Positions 7,105 through 15,289 of a stretch of DNA of 33,255 bases are shown piece after piece (positions within the stretch are counted from its first letter, which is position 1; each line of letters opens with the position of its first letter). The position numbers and the translations under genes are program-made. The notes under the pieces were generated by a model. The model did not search any database and had not been told where the DNA came from. It was given only the letters and a program-made list of their open reading frames with translations. Source of the stretch: an uncultured Aeromonadales bacterium. GTDB taxonomy: Bacteria > Pseudomonadota > Gammaproteobacteria > Enterobacterales > Succinivibrionaceae. Location: positions 1 through 33,255 of the forward strand of contig CACWLF010000017.1 of the NCBI GenBank assembly GCA_902761645.1. The letters are read 5' to 3'.

Positions 7105-10100
7105 TCAGTCTCTCTCTTCCTGCTGTTCCAGCCAGTCGGCAAGCACCTGGACCGGATGATTAACAGCTTTTCCTTCCTGTCGTTTTACCTGACTGCGGCA
7201 TGAATATCCGGTCACAACGCAGTTATCCACTCCGTACTTTCTGACTGCCGCGCCGAAACTCTGACGATAGATCCTGGTGGAACTTTCAAGATGCACAGCC
7301 TCATGACCGTACATGCCGGCCATGCCGCAGCATCCTACAGCAACAGGTTTCAGGGTAACTCCGAAATGCTCAAAGATTTTAACCCAGTCGTTATGTGTTG
7401 AAGGTTTGAAAGTCTTCTCCTGACAGTGAGCCAGCAGATAATAAGCATGCTCATTTGCCAGAGCAGGAGCCGGAATGCTGTCAAGGATTCCCAGCAGCCA
7501 TTCCTGCAGCAGAAGCACGCAGAAATCCCCCCGGCGTTCCTGCAGAACCTTCCGATATTCGTCCCTGTAACAGATAACCATTGCAGGATCAAGTCCCAGC
7601 ATCGGGATATTCAGTTCGGCAACCTGATTCAAAAAATCAGCGGTATTTTTTGCAGTTTTGGCAAACATGCCGAGGAATCCCCTCACGTGCTGAGCCTTTC
7701 CGTTAGGTTTGAAAGGCAGAACATACGGGGTATAGCCGATTAATTTTACAAAACGCAGAAGATCCCGTACGACATTCGCGTCATAGCAGGTAGTGAAAGG
7801 ATCCTGAACGATCAGAACCGCCTTCTTCTTTTCGTCCGGTGACATTGCCTTCATGGAATCCAAATCGAAAGCAGGAAGTTCAAGCTGATGCATAATGGAC
7901 GACAGAGTCGGATAACTTAATGCCGGCAGATCTACAACACCGATGGTCTTTTTCGACATGAAATTCATCAGCGGATTCTGCAGCATCAGGTTAACTGTCC
8001 GAGGAAATTTAGCCATCAGCGGTGCCGTACTTTCTATAGTGGCAACACAATAATCACGCCAAGGACGCAGATAGCGCCTGTGATACATATGCAGAAAACG
8101 GGAACGGAAGTTTGCAATATCCACCTTTACCGGACACTGACTTGAACAGGCCTTGCACGCCAGACACTCCGTCATTACACTCATAACCTCATTTGAGAAA
8201 TCATACTCCCCTCGCATACGGTTAAAGGTGTTTTTTATTCTTAACACATAATCCTTGAGGCTCATTGATTTGGACAAATCCTCTTCGGAAGTAGGGTCGA
8301 AACCGATATTCTGCAGTTCTCTCAGCCATTCACGGGCCATGGTTGATCTGCCTTTCGGAGAATGGCGGCGATCTCTTAAAAGCTTGTATGACGGACACAT
8401 CGGTGAATTCACGTCATAATTGAAGCAGGCACCGTTGCCGTTACAGATCATCACCTCGTTGTAACTGTGTCTCACATTGATATCAATCTGTCTGTCATAG
8501 GTTCCGCGCTTGTCAAAATCAATTCTGACCAGCTGATCGTCACTTTCATAAGGAGTGCATATCTTTCCCGGATTTATCCTGTTGTCAGGATCGAATGCCG
8601 ACTTGATCTTCCTCAGTTCATCAAACAGGCTGCCGAAATATTTCGGACCGTACTGCGAACGGAAGCCTCGTCCGTGTTCACCCCACATGAGTCCGCCGTA
8701 TTTGGCTGTAAGATCCACCATTTTTCCGGTGATTTCATGAAGCATGGCCTCTTCTTCCGGATCACAGAGATCAAGTGCGGGACGTACGTGCAGCACCCCT
8801 GAATCAACATGACCGAACATACCGTAACTTAAATGCTTGGAATCAAGCAGTTCGCGGAATTCCAGAATATAATCCGCAAGATGCTCCGGAGGAACGCAGG
8901 TATCCTCTGTGAAAGCAATCGGTTTATGATCGCCCTCAACCTTGCCCAGAAGACCTACCGCCTTCTTTCTCATGGCATAAATATTCAGGATGCTCGGCAG
9001 GTCATATGTAAACTGATATCCGATAACTCCTGCTTCATGGTTTTTAATCTGTTTATCAAGTTTTTTGCACAGAGCTTCAACCTTCGATTTTTCCAGTTCC
9101 GGATCATCGCTGGAAAATTCCACAATATTAATGCCCTGCATCTCATGATCCGGAACTTCAGTCAGCAGATCCTTTACCGAATACCATACAATATCCGTCT
9201 TGGCCAGATTCAGAACCTTGGAATCAACTGTTTCAACCGACAGACAGCCAGAACCGAGCATTACCTGTGCATTTCTCAGAGCTGAATCAAAACTGTCGTA
9301 CTTAACATTTACCAGAGCTCTGAAACTCGGAATTTTGGTCAGATCCAGTTTTGCCTCGACAATGAATGCAAGCGTACCCTCAGCACCGCAGATCAGACGT
9401 GACACATCAAGTGAATCATCTTCAGGATTGTATGCGTTCTTTAAATCATATCCTGTCAGGAAACGTGTCAGTTTAGGGAAGGTTTTTTCAATTTCAGATC
9501 TTTTGCCTTTGGTTATCTCATATACAGTGCGGTAAATACGGCCTTCAAGATTATCAAGCGCCAGTTTTTCCTTTAATTCACTGCCGCCGACTCTGCTGAA
9601 CTCGACAATGGAACCGTCATACAGAACAACCGTTACCGATGTAACATGCTGCGAAGTCTTGCCGTAAACAAGAGAACCCTGACCGGAGGCATCTGTACTG
9701 ATCATGCCGCCTAGTGTTGCCCGGTTGGAAGTCGACAGTTCCGGAGCAAAGAAGTATCCGGAAGGCTTTAAGTACGCATTCAGCTGATCTTTTACCACAC
9801 CTGGCTGAACTCTTACGGAATGTTCCTTCTGATCGTAATCCAGAATTACATTCATATGGCGGGAAAGATCAACCACCACTCCGCCGTTCAGAGACTGACC
9901 GTTGGTACCCGTTCCTCCTCCGCGCGGAGTAAATTTGATATTTTTAAATTCCCCGCGTCCGGCAATCTTTACCAGATTTACCACATCCTGAATGCATTTT
10001 GGAAAAACAACACCCTGCGGCAGCCATTGATAAACGCTGTTGTCGGTTGCCACTGCCAGTCTGCTGGTATACGATGTTTCAATATCTCCCTGAAATCCGG

Positions 10101-10173
10101 AATCCTTTAATTCATTGAAATAACGGACATATAATTCATTTACTGTCTCTTGCTGCGATAATCTAGGTATCAT
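7105..10173 (-). CDS. ydiJ: FAD/Fe-S D-2-hydroxyacid dehydrogenase YdiJ
   Basis: This 1022-residue fused flavoprotein and iron-sulfur protein has almost the same length and domain order as E. coli YdiJ (1018), reported as a D-2-hydroxyglutarate dehydrogenase. The N-terminal half is a PCMH-type FAD-binding domain with PRGGGTGTNGQ (83-93) and ELSTSNRATLGGM, followed by the FAD-oxidase C domain with FGHVDSGVLHVRPALD. The C-terminal half has a 4Fe-4S ferredoxin motif, C670-x2-C673-x2-C676-x3-CP (C680), and a CCG-type cysteine-rich domain with GCCGMAGMYGHE (C948, C949). It would oxidise a D-2-hydroxyacid and pass electrons to a carrier. The gene begins with AGAGG upstream of ATG and an extended -10 about 30 bases before, and it is divergent from the transglutaminase-like cluster. 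No frameshift or missing cofactor residue was seen. Confidence 0.95.
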   Translation of the reverse strand: MIPRLSQQETVNELYVRYFNELKDSGFQGDIETSYTSRLAVATDNSVYQWLPQGVVFPKCIQDVVNLVKIAGRGEFKNIKFTPRGGGTGTNGQSLNGGVVVDLSRHMNVILDYDQKEHSVRVQPGVVKDQLNAYLKPSGYFFAPELSTSNRATLGGMISTDASGQGSLVYGKTSQHVTSVTVVLYDGSIVEFSRVGGSELKEKLALDNLEGRIYRTVYEITKGKRSEIEKTFPKLTRFLTGYDLKNAYNPEDDSLDVSRLICGAEGTLAFIVEAKLDLTKIPSFRALVNVKYDSFDSALRNAQVMLGSGCLSVETVDSKVLNLAKTDIVWYSVKDLLTEVPDHEMQGINIVEFSSDDPELEKSKVEALCKKLDKQIKNHEAGVIGYQFTYDLPSILNIYAMRKKAVGLLGKVEGDHKPIAFTEDTCVPPEHLADYILEFRELLDSKHLSYGMFGHVDSGVLHVRPALDLCDPEEEAMLHEITGKMVDLTAKYGGLMWGEHGRGFRSQYGPKYFGSLFDELRKIKSAFDPDNRINPGKICTPYESDDQLVRIDFDKRGTYDRQIDINVRHSYNEVMICNGNGACFNYDVNSPMCPSYKLLRDRRHSPKGRSTMAREWLRELQNIGFDPTSEEDLSKSMSLKDYVLRIKNTFNRMRGEYDFSNEVMSVMTECLACKACSSQCPVKVDIANFRSRFLHMYHRRYLRPWRDYCVATIESTAPLMAKFPRTVNLMLQNPLMNFMSKKTIGVVDLPALSYPTLSSIMHQLELPAFDLDSMKAMSPDEKKKAVLIVQDPFTTCYDANVVRDLLRFVKLIGYTPYVLPFKPNGKAQHVRGFLGMFAKTAKNTADFLNQVAELNIPMLGLDPAMVICYRDEYRKVLQERRGDFCVLLLQEWLLGILDSIPAPALANEHAYYLLAHCQEKTFKPSTHNDWVKIFEHFGVTLKPVAVGCCGMAGMYGHEAVHLESSTRIYRQSFGAAVRKYGVDNCVVTGYSCRSQVKRQEGKAVNHPVQVLADWLEQQEERD

Positions 10174-10204
10174 GTTGCGCCTCTGTTAACTCTTCCTGAA
10201 GTAT

Positions 10205-10213
10205 ATTTTATCA
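10205..10213 (-). promoter_or_regulatory. Extended -10 promoter for ydiJ
   Basis: On the minus strand this reads TGATAAAAT, a TGn extended -10 with TAAAAT, and no clear -35. It lies 32 bases before the ydiJ ATG. The same nonamer appears in front of two of the three transglutaminase-like genes, so it looks like a common promoter form in this genome. Confidence 0.5.
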
Positions 10214-10353
10214 AAAACTTTGTGATATTGCGCAAAAAACACATCGGTTAGAGCAAAAAACACTGTCGGAAACCGGATGATGGTGAAAAACCGTGCTTTG
10301 TTATAACCGCTTTCACAAAATACGTTATAAACCAGGCAATTTCGCCCAAAAAT

Positions 10354-10362
10354 TGATACAAT
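10354..10362 (+). promoter_or_regulatory. Extended -10 promoter of first transglutaminase-like gene
   Basis: TGATACAAT at 10354-10362 is an extended -10 element (TGn-TACAAT) in the context AAAATTGATACAATC. It aligns with the elements before the second and third copies. It gives a start about 25-30 bases before the inferred ATA initiation codon. Confidence 0.5.
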
Positions 10363-10395
10363 CTGATAGAAAAACAATCATCACAAGGATGTAAT

Positions 10396-12054
10396 ATAAA
10401 ATTTTTAAACAGGATACTGCTTGCACTGACATTAATCTGCCTTGAATACCGAACAGCCATGGCGGAGGATCATGTTTTCATATCAAATCACACCAAGGAG
10501 GATGTCTGCAGGATTCTGATTGCTCCGGCCGGTACGGAGGAAAGGATGAATGTTCTGGAAAATTTCAGCGGCTGCCTCAAGTCGTCAAACAATGTGGTTA
10601 TCCCGAGGAACAGCGCATGGGACAGGGATACGGACTGGGATATCCGCGTTATATTCGGCAACAACCGCAGTCTTACTGATGACGAAGCCCTTGAAATGAA
10701 TCCCGGAATCATAATTGATATCAGGAGTGATGACGTGGAAACGGACGAGCCGGACGAGGTTGAATGGAGCAGCGTTCCTGTCATAGGAAATGCAAGGGAA
10801 CTGGCCGTGTATATGAGAAACATGTCGGAGACCCTCGCAAATTACATTCCTGTGCGCTTCATCAACGGTTACAACCCGGAACTGCTGGACACCATGATCT
10901 GCACCGGCATCGCATCAATTGACTCATTCAATGTTTCAAACGACAACAGAGAAAACAGAATCGTTTACAGAGCTGCATACTATCCCGGAGCACGCATTGT
11001 CTACGCCGTTGAAAATGACGAAATGGGCATTCTTGACAGTGATAATCTGGCCATTCTTGAAGCGGCCAGGCCCATTGTCAAAAAAGCAATGGAGCAGCCT
11101 ACACTGCTGCAGCGCGAACTTTATATACACGATACGGTTGCCGGTATGGTTACCTATAAACACGTGGATTTTTCCAAAGAGGAGCCTTTTACAGTTTCAC
11201 CGGGAAGATCGGCAAAAAGCGCAATTCTTGACGGAGCCGGCAACTGTCAGGGATTCTCCGATGCTTTTTACCTTCTTGGAAATCTTGCCGGACTTGATGT
11301 AGGCTACTGGACAGGCGAATCCGGAGAACCTCACGCATGGAATACAGTCACCATCGACGGTCTTACCTACTTTGTAGATGTTACAATCGATCGGAACGGG
11401 TTCACCTGGAACAATACCAACTTCGTCTCTCATGTATTTTTTAACGCTACGCGCGAAATTATCAGTGCCGACCACACATGGAAAAGAGATTACGAAGCAG
11501 GTCTGAACATTGCGGAAAAAGTAGATGGGAATTTCTTTTTTACCACACCTGAATATGATGAAACCGACGGTAAATTGTTCGGAACATACTATTCTTCAAT
11601 TGACGAAAGATTTACGGCGATTGCCGAACAGCTTATCGACGGCGACTGGAGTCTGACAAATTTCATGCCGCCTTATGATAAAAGATACGAAAATGTCAAC
11701 AATGCCGTTGCTAAAATCAACGAAAGTTTGAACAGGGTTGTTCAGCAGAATAATTACGAAAACGTTAAATACAATTATCAGGTCGGAATAAAATACAATA
11801 AAAACTGGAAAAGCCTGTTTATTACGGTATATAACAATCTGCAGTATTTTCCGGTTCGTAGCTGCCGGCAGACAAGAAAATCACGGTCTTACGCAATGAT
11901 CGTGATTTTTTTTGTCAAAATAATAATCATAACACGGCAGCCGGCATTCCAAACTGATAAAATCCAGAACAGTACAGTTATCTACCAGGAACAGAAACAT
12001 GAAATCACCAAACGGAATATTCATTGCCGCGCTCATCGCAGCCGGCTGCGGTAA
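10396..12054 (+). CDS. Exported transglutaminase-like protein, copy 1, with abnormal start and stop
   Basis: This is the first of three tandem paralogues. The domain order is: signal peptide; an N-terminal domain with two conserved cysteines (DVCRI, SGCLK) ending in DIRVIFGNN and PGIIIDIR; and a transglutaminase-like domain. Counted from the ATG at 10459, the catalytic residues are C263 (GNCQGF), H292 (PHAWN) and D307 (YFVDVT). That ATG lies after the signal peptide. The leader (KFLNRILLALTLICL...TAMA|ED) is encoded in frame from 10396, where the codon is ATA, with AAGG seven bases upstream. No ATG, GTG or TTG exists in frame between the stop at 10354 and 10459. At the other end, the homologous stop near 11836-11838 is gone. 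The frame runs 70-odd codons further, through a terminator hairpin and into copy 2. It is either an early pseudogene, a gene with a non-canonical start, or a sequence error. Family confidence is high; expression is doubtful. Confidence 0.75.
   Translation: MKFLNRILLALTLICLEYRTAMAEDHVFISNHTKEDVCRILIAPAGTEERMNVLENFSGCLKSSNNVVIPRNSAWDRDTDWDIRVIFGNNRSLTDDEALEMNPGIIIDIRSDDVETDEPDEVEWSSVPVIGNARELAVYMRNMSETLANYIPVRFINGYNPELLDTMICTGIASIDSFNVSNDNRENRIVYRAAYYPGARIVYAVENDEMGILDSDNLAILEAARPIVKKAMEQPTLLQRELYIHDTVAGMVTYKHVDFSKEEPFTVSPGRSAKSAILDGAGNCQGFSDAFYLLGNLAGLDVGYWTGESGEPHAWNTVTIDGLTYFVDVTIDRNGFTWNNTNFVSHVFFNATREIISADHTWKRDYEAGLNIAEKVDGNFFFTTPEYDETDGKLFGTYYSSIDERFTAIAEQLIDGDWSLTNFMPPYDKRYENVNNAVAKINESLNRVVQQNNYENVKYNYQVGIKYNKNWKSLFITVYNNLQYFPVRSCRQTRKSRSYAMIVIFFVKIIIITRQPAFQTDKIQNSTVIYQEQKHEITKRNIHCRAHRSRLR
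11877..11913 (+). terminator. Intrinsic terminator inside the extended copy 1 frame
   Basis: AAAATCACGGTC (11877-11888) pairs with GATCGTGATTTT (11898-11909) in a 12-bp stem with one G-T pair and a 9-nt loop. The T run continues to 11913. It sits about 40 bases after the point where copies 2 and 3 would end, which shows the original end of copy 1. Confidence 0.85.
11955..11963 (+). promoter_or_regulatory. Extended -10 promoter of second transglutaminase-like gene
   Basis: TGATAAAAT (TGn-TAAAAT) lies in the context AAACTGATAAAATC, 35 bases before the ATG of copy 2. There is no clear -35. The preceding terminator means copy 2 needs its own promoter. Confidence 0.55.
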
Positions 12055-13426
12055 CGCGTATGCAGAAGATCCTGTTTTTATAACAAATCATGCCGTCGAG
12101 GATGTATGCAGAATTATGATCGCGCCGGCAAGAACTGAAAAATGGACAAATATCATAGGCAATCTTAACGGCTGTCTGCCGGCCGGCTACAACTACGCAT
12201 CACCTTGGCGAAAATCATGGCGCAGAAATGAAATTTCCGACATCCGCATTGTCTACAGAAACGAAGAAGGAACCGTCTCTTATGAATCCGTCAGACTTAC
12301 TCCGGGAATGATGATTAATATCAGGGACTCGTCAGTGGATGTTGATAATTCGTTTGCAGTAAACTGGAACAGCGTCCCGGCTGTCGGCAGTACTGCTGAA
12401 CTGGCGCTCTACATGCGAAATGAAACCGGAAAATTAAAAAAATACATTCCGGTCCGCTATACCGGCGGATTCATGGCTGCTTCAATCGAAGCGGTAGACA
12501 AGACAGGTGTAGCAACAGTTACGGAATTTCAGATTTCAAAAACAGGCAGAGAAACCCGGGTTGTTTATATTCCGGAATACTATCCCGGAGCTCGCATTGT
12601 CCATGCCGTAAAAAACAACCTGCAGCATCTGCTGCAGAGAGATGATCTGGCAATTCTGAAGGCAGCGGAACCGATAGTCGAAAAGGCTTTGAAACAGCCC
12701 ACTCTCCTGCAAAAGGAACTGTATCTGCACGACGCGATTGTCGGCATGGCAAAATACCGGCCGGTGGATTTTTCGGAACAGTCTTCCGATTTTCTCGCCA
12801 GGGAGAGAACCGCAGCAGGTGTTCTGCTGGACGGCAAGGCAAACTGTCAGGGATTTACCGATGCATTTTATCTGCTCGGCAGTCTTGCCGGTCTGAATGT
12901 AGGCTACTGGACCGGAGAAACCAGTGAAAATCATGCATGGAATACCGTTACCATAGACGGTCTCACCTATTTTGTCGATATAACCGTAAATCAGTTCGGG
13001 TTCATCTGGAACAATGTCCGGTATTTTTCCCATATATATTTCAATTCCCCGAGGGAAATTATGGAAGTCAACCGCAAATGGGACAAAAATTATGAAGCCG
13101 GTCTGAAAATAGCTGAAAAGACAGACGGAAACTACTTTTACACAACTCCCGAATATGAGCAGACAGACGGTAAAAAGTTCGGAATATACTATTCCAGTGC
13201 GGAAGAAGGTCTTCGAGCAATAGCGGCACAATTGAAAGGAGAAAGGCTGCACATGGCAAATTTCATGACTCCCTACGATCCGAAATATGCAGAAGTCAAA
13301 TCCGCAGCTGCCCGGATAGCAGAGTACATAGACAGTCACAGCGGAGGCGGTGCTGATCTGAATTACAAGATCCAGATTAAATCGGATCCTGAATGGAAAT
13401 ACATGTTTTTTACCGTATACAGATAG
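11999..13426 (+). CDS. Exported transglutaminase-like protein, copy 2
   Basis: This 475-residue protein is a full-length copy. The signal peptide MKSPNGIFIAALIAAGCGNAYA is probably cut before ED at 23-24. AAGC also resembles a weak lipobox, so a lipoprotein is possible. The N-terminal domain has ITNHAVEDVCRIMIAPA, a second cysteine in NGCLPAGYN, and DIRIVYRNEEG. The transglutaminase-like domain has C283 (ANCQGFTDAFYLLGSLAGL), H312 (NHAWNTVTIDG) and D327 (TYFVDIT), the spacing expected for the Cys-His-Asp triad. Members of this superfamily either crosslink proteins or, more often in bacteria, cleave peptides or amides. The substrate here is unknown. AGGAA precedes the ATG. The end, EWKYMFFTVYR, is almost identical to that of copy 3. 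A 304-codon frame on the opposite strand is a shadow. Confidence 0.85.
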   Translation: MKSPNGIFIAALIAAGCGNAYAEDPVFITNHAVEDVCRIMIAPARTEKWTNIIGNLNGCLPAGYNYASPWRKSWRRNEISDIRIVYRNEEGTVSYESVRLTPGMMINIRDSSVDVDNSFAVNWNSVPAVGSTAELALYMRNETGKLKKYIPVRYTGGFMAASIEAVDKTGVATVTEFQISKTGRETRVVYIPEYYPGARIVHAVKNNLQHLLQRDDLAILKAAEPIVEKALKQPTLLQKELYLHDAIVGMAKYRPVDFSEQSSDFLARERTAAGVLLDGKANCQGFTDAFYLLGSLAGLNVGYWTGETSENHAWNTVTIDGLTYFVDITVNQFGFIWNNVRYFSHIYFNSPREIMEVNRKWDKNYEAGLKIAEKTDGNYFYTTPEYEQTDGKKFGIYYSSAEEGLRAIAAQLKGERLHMANFMTPYDPKYAEVKSAAARIAEYIDSHSGGGADLNYKIQIKSDPEWKYMFFTVYR

Positions 13427-13470
13427 GAAACACCGCAGACGCAACGGCATCCGGATTTGTTTTCAGCGTT

Positions 13471-13508
13471 TATGAGCAGCACCCATGCGTCGTGTCCATA
13501 TGCTCATA
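13471..13508. other. Stem-loop between copies 2 and 3
   Basis: TATGAGCA (13471-13478) and TGCTCATA (13501-13508) can form an 8-bp stem with a 22-nt loop. No T run follows. It may be the 3' end of the copy 2 mRNA or a weak Rho-assisted stop. Confidence 0.3.
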
Positions 13509-13600
13509 ACTGCAGGTCAGACCGGGGTACCTGTGTATTTCCGATACAAATATGCATTTTGTAAAAAAATGTTGTAAATCAAATTTTTCTTTACAAAAAC

Positions 13601-13609
13601 TGATAAAAT
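13601..13609 (+). promoter_or_regulatory. Extended -10 promoter of third transglutaminase-like gene
   Basis: TGATAAAAT lies in the context AAAACTGATAAAATCATAACAG, 31 bases before the ATG of copy 3. It shares the flanks AAACTGATAAAATC and a following ACAG with the copy 2 element. An AT-rich stretch lies just upstream in place of a clear -35. Confidence 0.55.
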
Positions 13610-13640
13610 CATAACAGATTGTTTCTTCAAAGGAGCTTCC

Positions 13641-15089
13641 ATGAAATTACCCTGTAGATTTTTGTTCGGGCTGATATTTCTCTGCATATGTTGCAAACCG
13701 GCTGCCGCAAGAGAAACACTACTTATTACCAACTACTCCAATGACGATGTCTGCCAGGTGCTGATCGCACCTGCAGGAACATCGCAATGGTCCAACCTGA
13801 TGAGAGATATTCCGGACTGTCTTCACACGGGCTACAACATCACTGTTCCCTGGCAGAAAAGATGGCATAAGGACGAAGACTGGAGTATCCGCATTATCTA
13901 CGGAAACAACCGGCAGAACACATCAAACCAGACTTTGACGCTTAAGCCCGGAATGATGATTGACATATTATATGACTCTGTAAAATATACGGACCAGTTC
14001 AATGTTAATTGGCCGGATGTGCCGGTCATTGACAACATGAAGGATCTGGCTGTATATATGCGCCATGCCGCAAATAAACTGCAGAAGGTTATCCCGGTCC
14101 GCTACAGCAGAGGTTTTCTGCCAGATCATCTGGATGCCGTTGACAAGACTGGAATAGCCGCTGTTGCAACTTATAATGTACCATCCGATGAAGACAGCAA
14201 TGAAACACGGATAATATACAAACCTCTGTATTATCCGGGAGCCCGTATTGTATATGCAGTACAAAACAGAGATATGAGCATTCTCAGCAGTACCGATCTG
14301 GCTATTCTGAAAGCGGCCACACCTGTTGCCGATAAAGCAAGACAGCAGCCGACTCTCCTTCAGAGGGAACTTTTCATACATGATGCCATCATTAAAATGG
14401 CGGAATATAAATCCGTGGATTTTGATAGAACTGCGGCCAATGCTCTTCCTCCCGGAAGATCCGCCCAGGGTGTTCTCCTTGAGGGGAAAGCAAACTGTCA
14501 GGGATTTACCGATGCATTCTATCTGCTCGGCAATCTTGCGGGACTGAACGTGGGCTACTGGTCCGGCATAGCAACAGAGCCTCATGCCTGGAACACCATT
14601 ACCATAGACGGATTGACCTATTTTGTCGATGCAACCAACGATCAGCCTGGTTTCATCAAAGAAAATCTAAAGCATCCTACCTACGTTTACTTTAACGCTC
14701 CGCGGGAAATCATCGGTGCCACCCACAGCTGGAACACGGATTACGAAGCCGGTTTAAAAATTGCAGAAAAAGTTGATGCAAACTTTTACTATACAACAGC
14801 CGAACACAATGCCACCGGCGGTAAATTATTCGGAACCTATTATATTTCAACGCAGAACGGATTTCTGGCTATTGCGAATCACATTCTTGCAGGAAAACAG
14901 AAGGTGGCCAATTTCATGCTATCCTACGAACCGCAATACGAAAAATCCGCAAGATATACTGCCCAAATCAATAAATATCTGAGTCAGCTGATTCAGAAAA
15001 ACGGCTACGGCAGCAAGAATATATCCTACCATATAGGGATTAAAACAAATCCGAAGTGGAAATACATGTTTTTTACCGTATACAGATAG
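13641..15089 (+). CDS. Exported transglutaminase-like protein, copy 3
   Basis: This 482-residue protein has a signal peptide MKLPCRFLFGLIFLCICC with cleavage near KPAAA|RE. The N-terminal domain has ITNYSNDDVCQVLIAPAGT, a second conserved cysteine in PDCLHTGYN, and SIRIIYGNN. The catalytic residues of the transglutaminase-like domain are C286 (ANCQGFTDAFYLLGNLAGL), H315 (PHAWNTITIDG) and D330 (TYFVDAT). Spacings of 29 and 15 residues between the triad members are the same in all three copies. AAGGAG lies close before the ATG. The product should be periplasmic, surface-bound or released. All three copies diverge strongly outside the catalytic blocks and cell-export signal, so the duplication is not recent and copies may act on different substrates. 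I do not know the target. Confidence 0.87.
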   Translation: MKLPCRFLFGLIFLCICCKPAAARETLLITNYSNDDVCQVLIAPAGTSQWSNLMRDIPDCLHTGYNITVPWQKRWHKDEDWSIRIIYGNNRQNTSNQTLTLKPGMMIDILYDSVKYTDQFNVNWPDVPVIDNMKDLAVYMRHAANKLQKVIPVRYSRGFLPDHLDAVDKTGIAAVATYNVPSDEDSNETRIIYKPLYYPGARIVYAVQNRDMSILSSTDLAILKAATPVADKARQQPTLLQRELFIHDAIIKMAEYKSVDFDRTAANALPPGRSAQGVLLEGKANCQGFTDAFYLLGNLAGLNVGYWSGIATEPHAWNTITIDGLTYFVDATNDQPGFIKENLKHPTYVYFNAPREIIGATHSWNTDYEAGLKIAEKVDANFYYTTAEHNATGGKLFGTYYISTQNGFLAIANHILAGKQKVANFMLSYEPQYEKSARYTAQINKYLSQLIQKNGYGSKNISYHIGIKTNPKWKYMFFTVYR

Positions 15090-15179
15090 GTGTTTTTTGG
15101 CAAATCAGGTTATGAATTCTCCATTCTGCGGTGTCAGTCTGCTCAAAATATGCACTTTGAATTCTCTCACACTATTGAA

Positions 15180-15250
15180 CATTTTGTGATCTGCATTGTC
15201 ATTTTGCGATCAAAAAAAAGTCAAAACTTTTTTCAAAAATTTTTTTTGAT
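15180..15250 (+). repeat. Short direct repeat and A/T inverted repeat downstream of copy 3
   Basis: CATTTTGTGATC (15180-15191) recurs as CATTTTGCGATC (15200-15211), one mismatch, with a period of 20 bp. It is followed by an inverted repeat, ATCAAAAAAAA (15209-15219) and TTTTTTTTGAT (15240-15250). A TGATAAACT extended -10-like element follows at 15247-15255. Together they look like a regulatory region for the small gene at 15290, or the terminator of copy 3. Confidence 0.35.
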
Positions 15251-15289
15251 AAACTACACACAGTTGAAATATTCGAATGGAAAATAAAA

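Noticed and set aside
8833-9285. 150-codon plus-strand frame inside ydiJ
   Set aside because: It lies on the opposite strand of a strongly supported gene.
10186-10377. Minus-strand frame of 63 codons in the ydiJ upstream region
   Set aside because: It covers the divergent promoters and has no ribosome site or similarity.
12536-13450. 304-codon minus-strand open frame opposite transglutaminase-like copy 2
   Set aside because: It mirrors a well-supported gene, has no ribosome site, and its translation is rich in Cys, Ile and Phe as expected for a shadow frame.
13968-14585. 205-codon minus-strand open frame opposite copy 3
   Set aside because: It is a shadow of the conserved catalytic coding region with no independent support.
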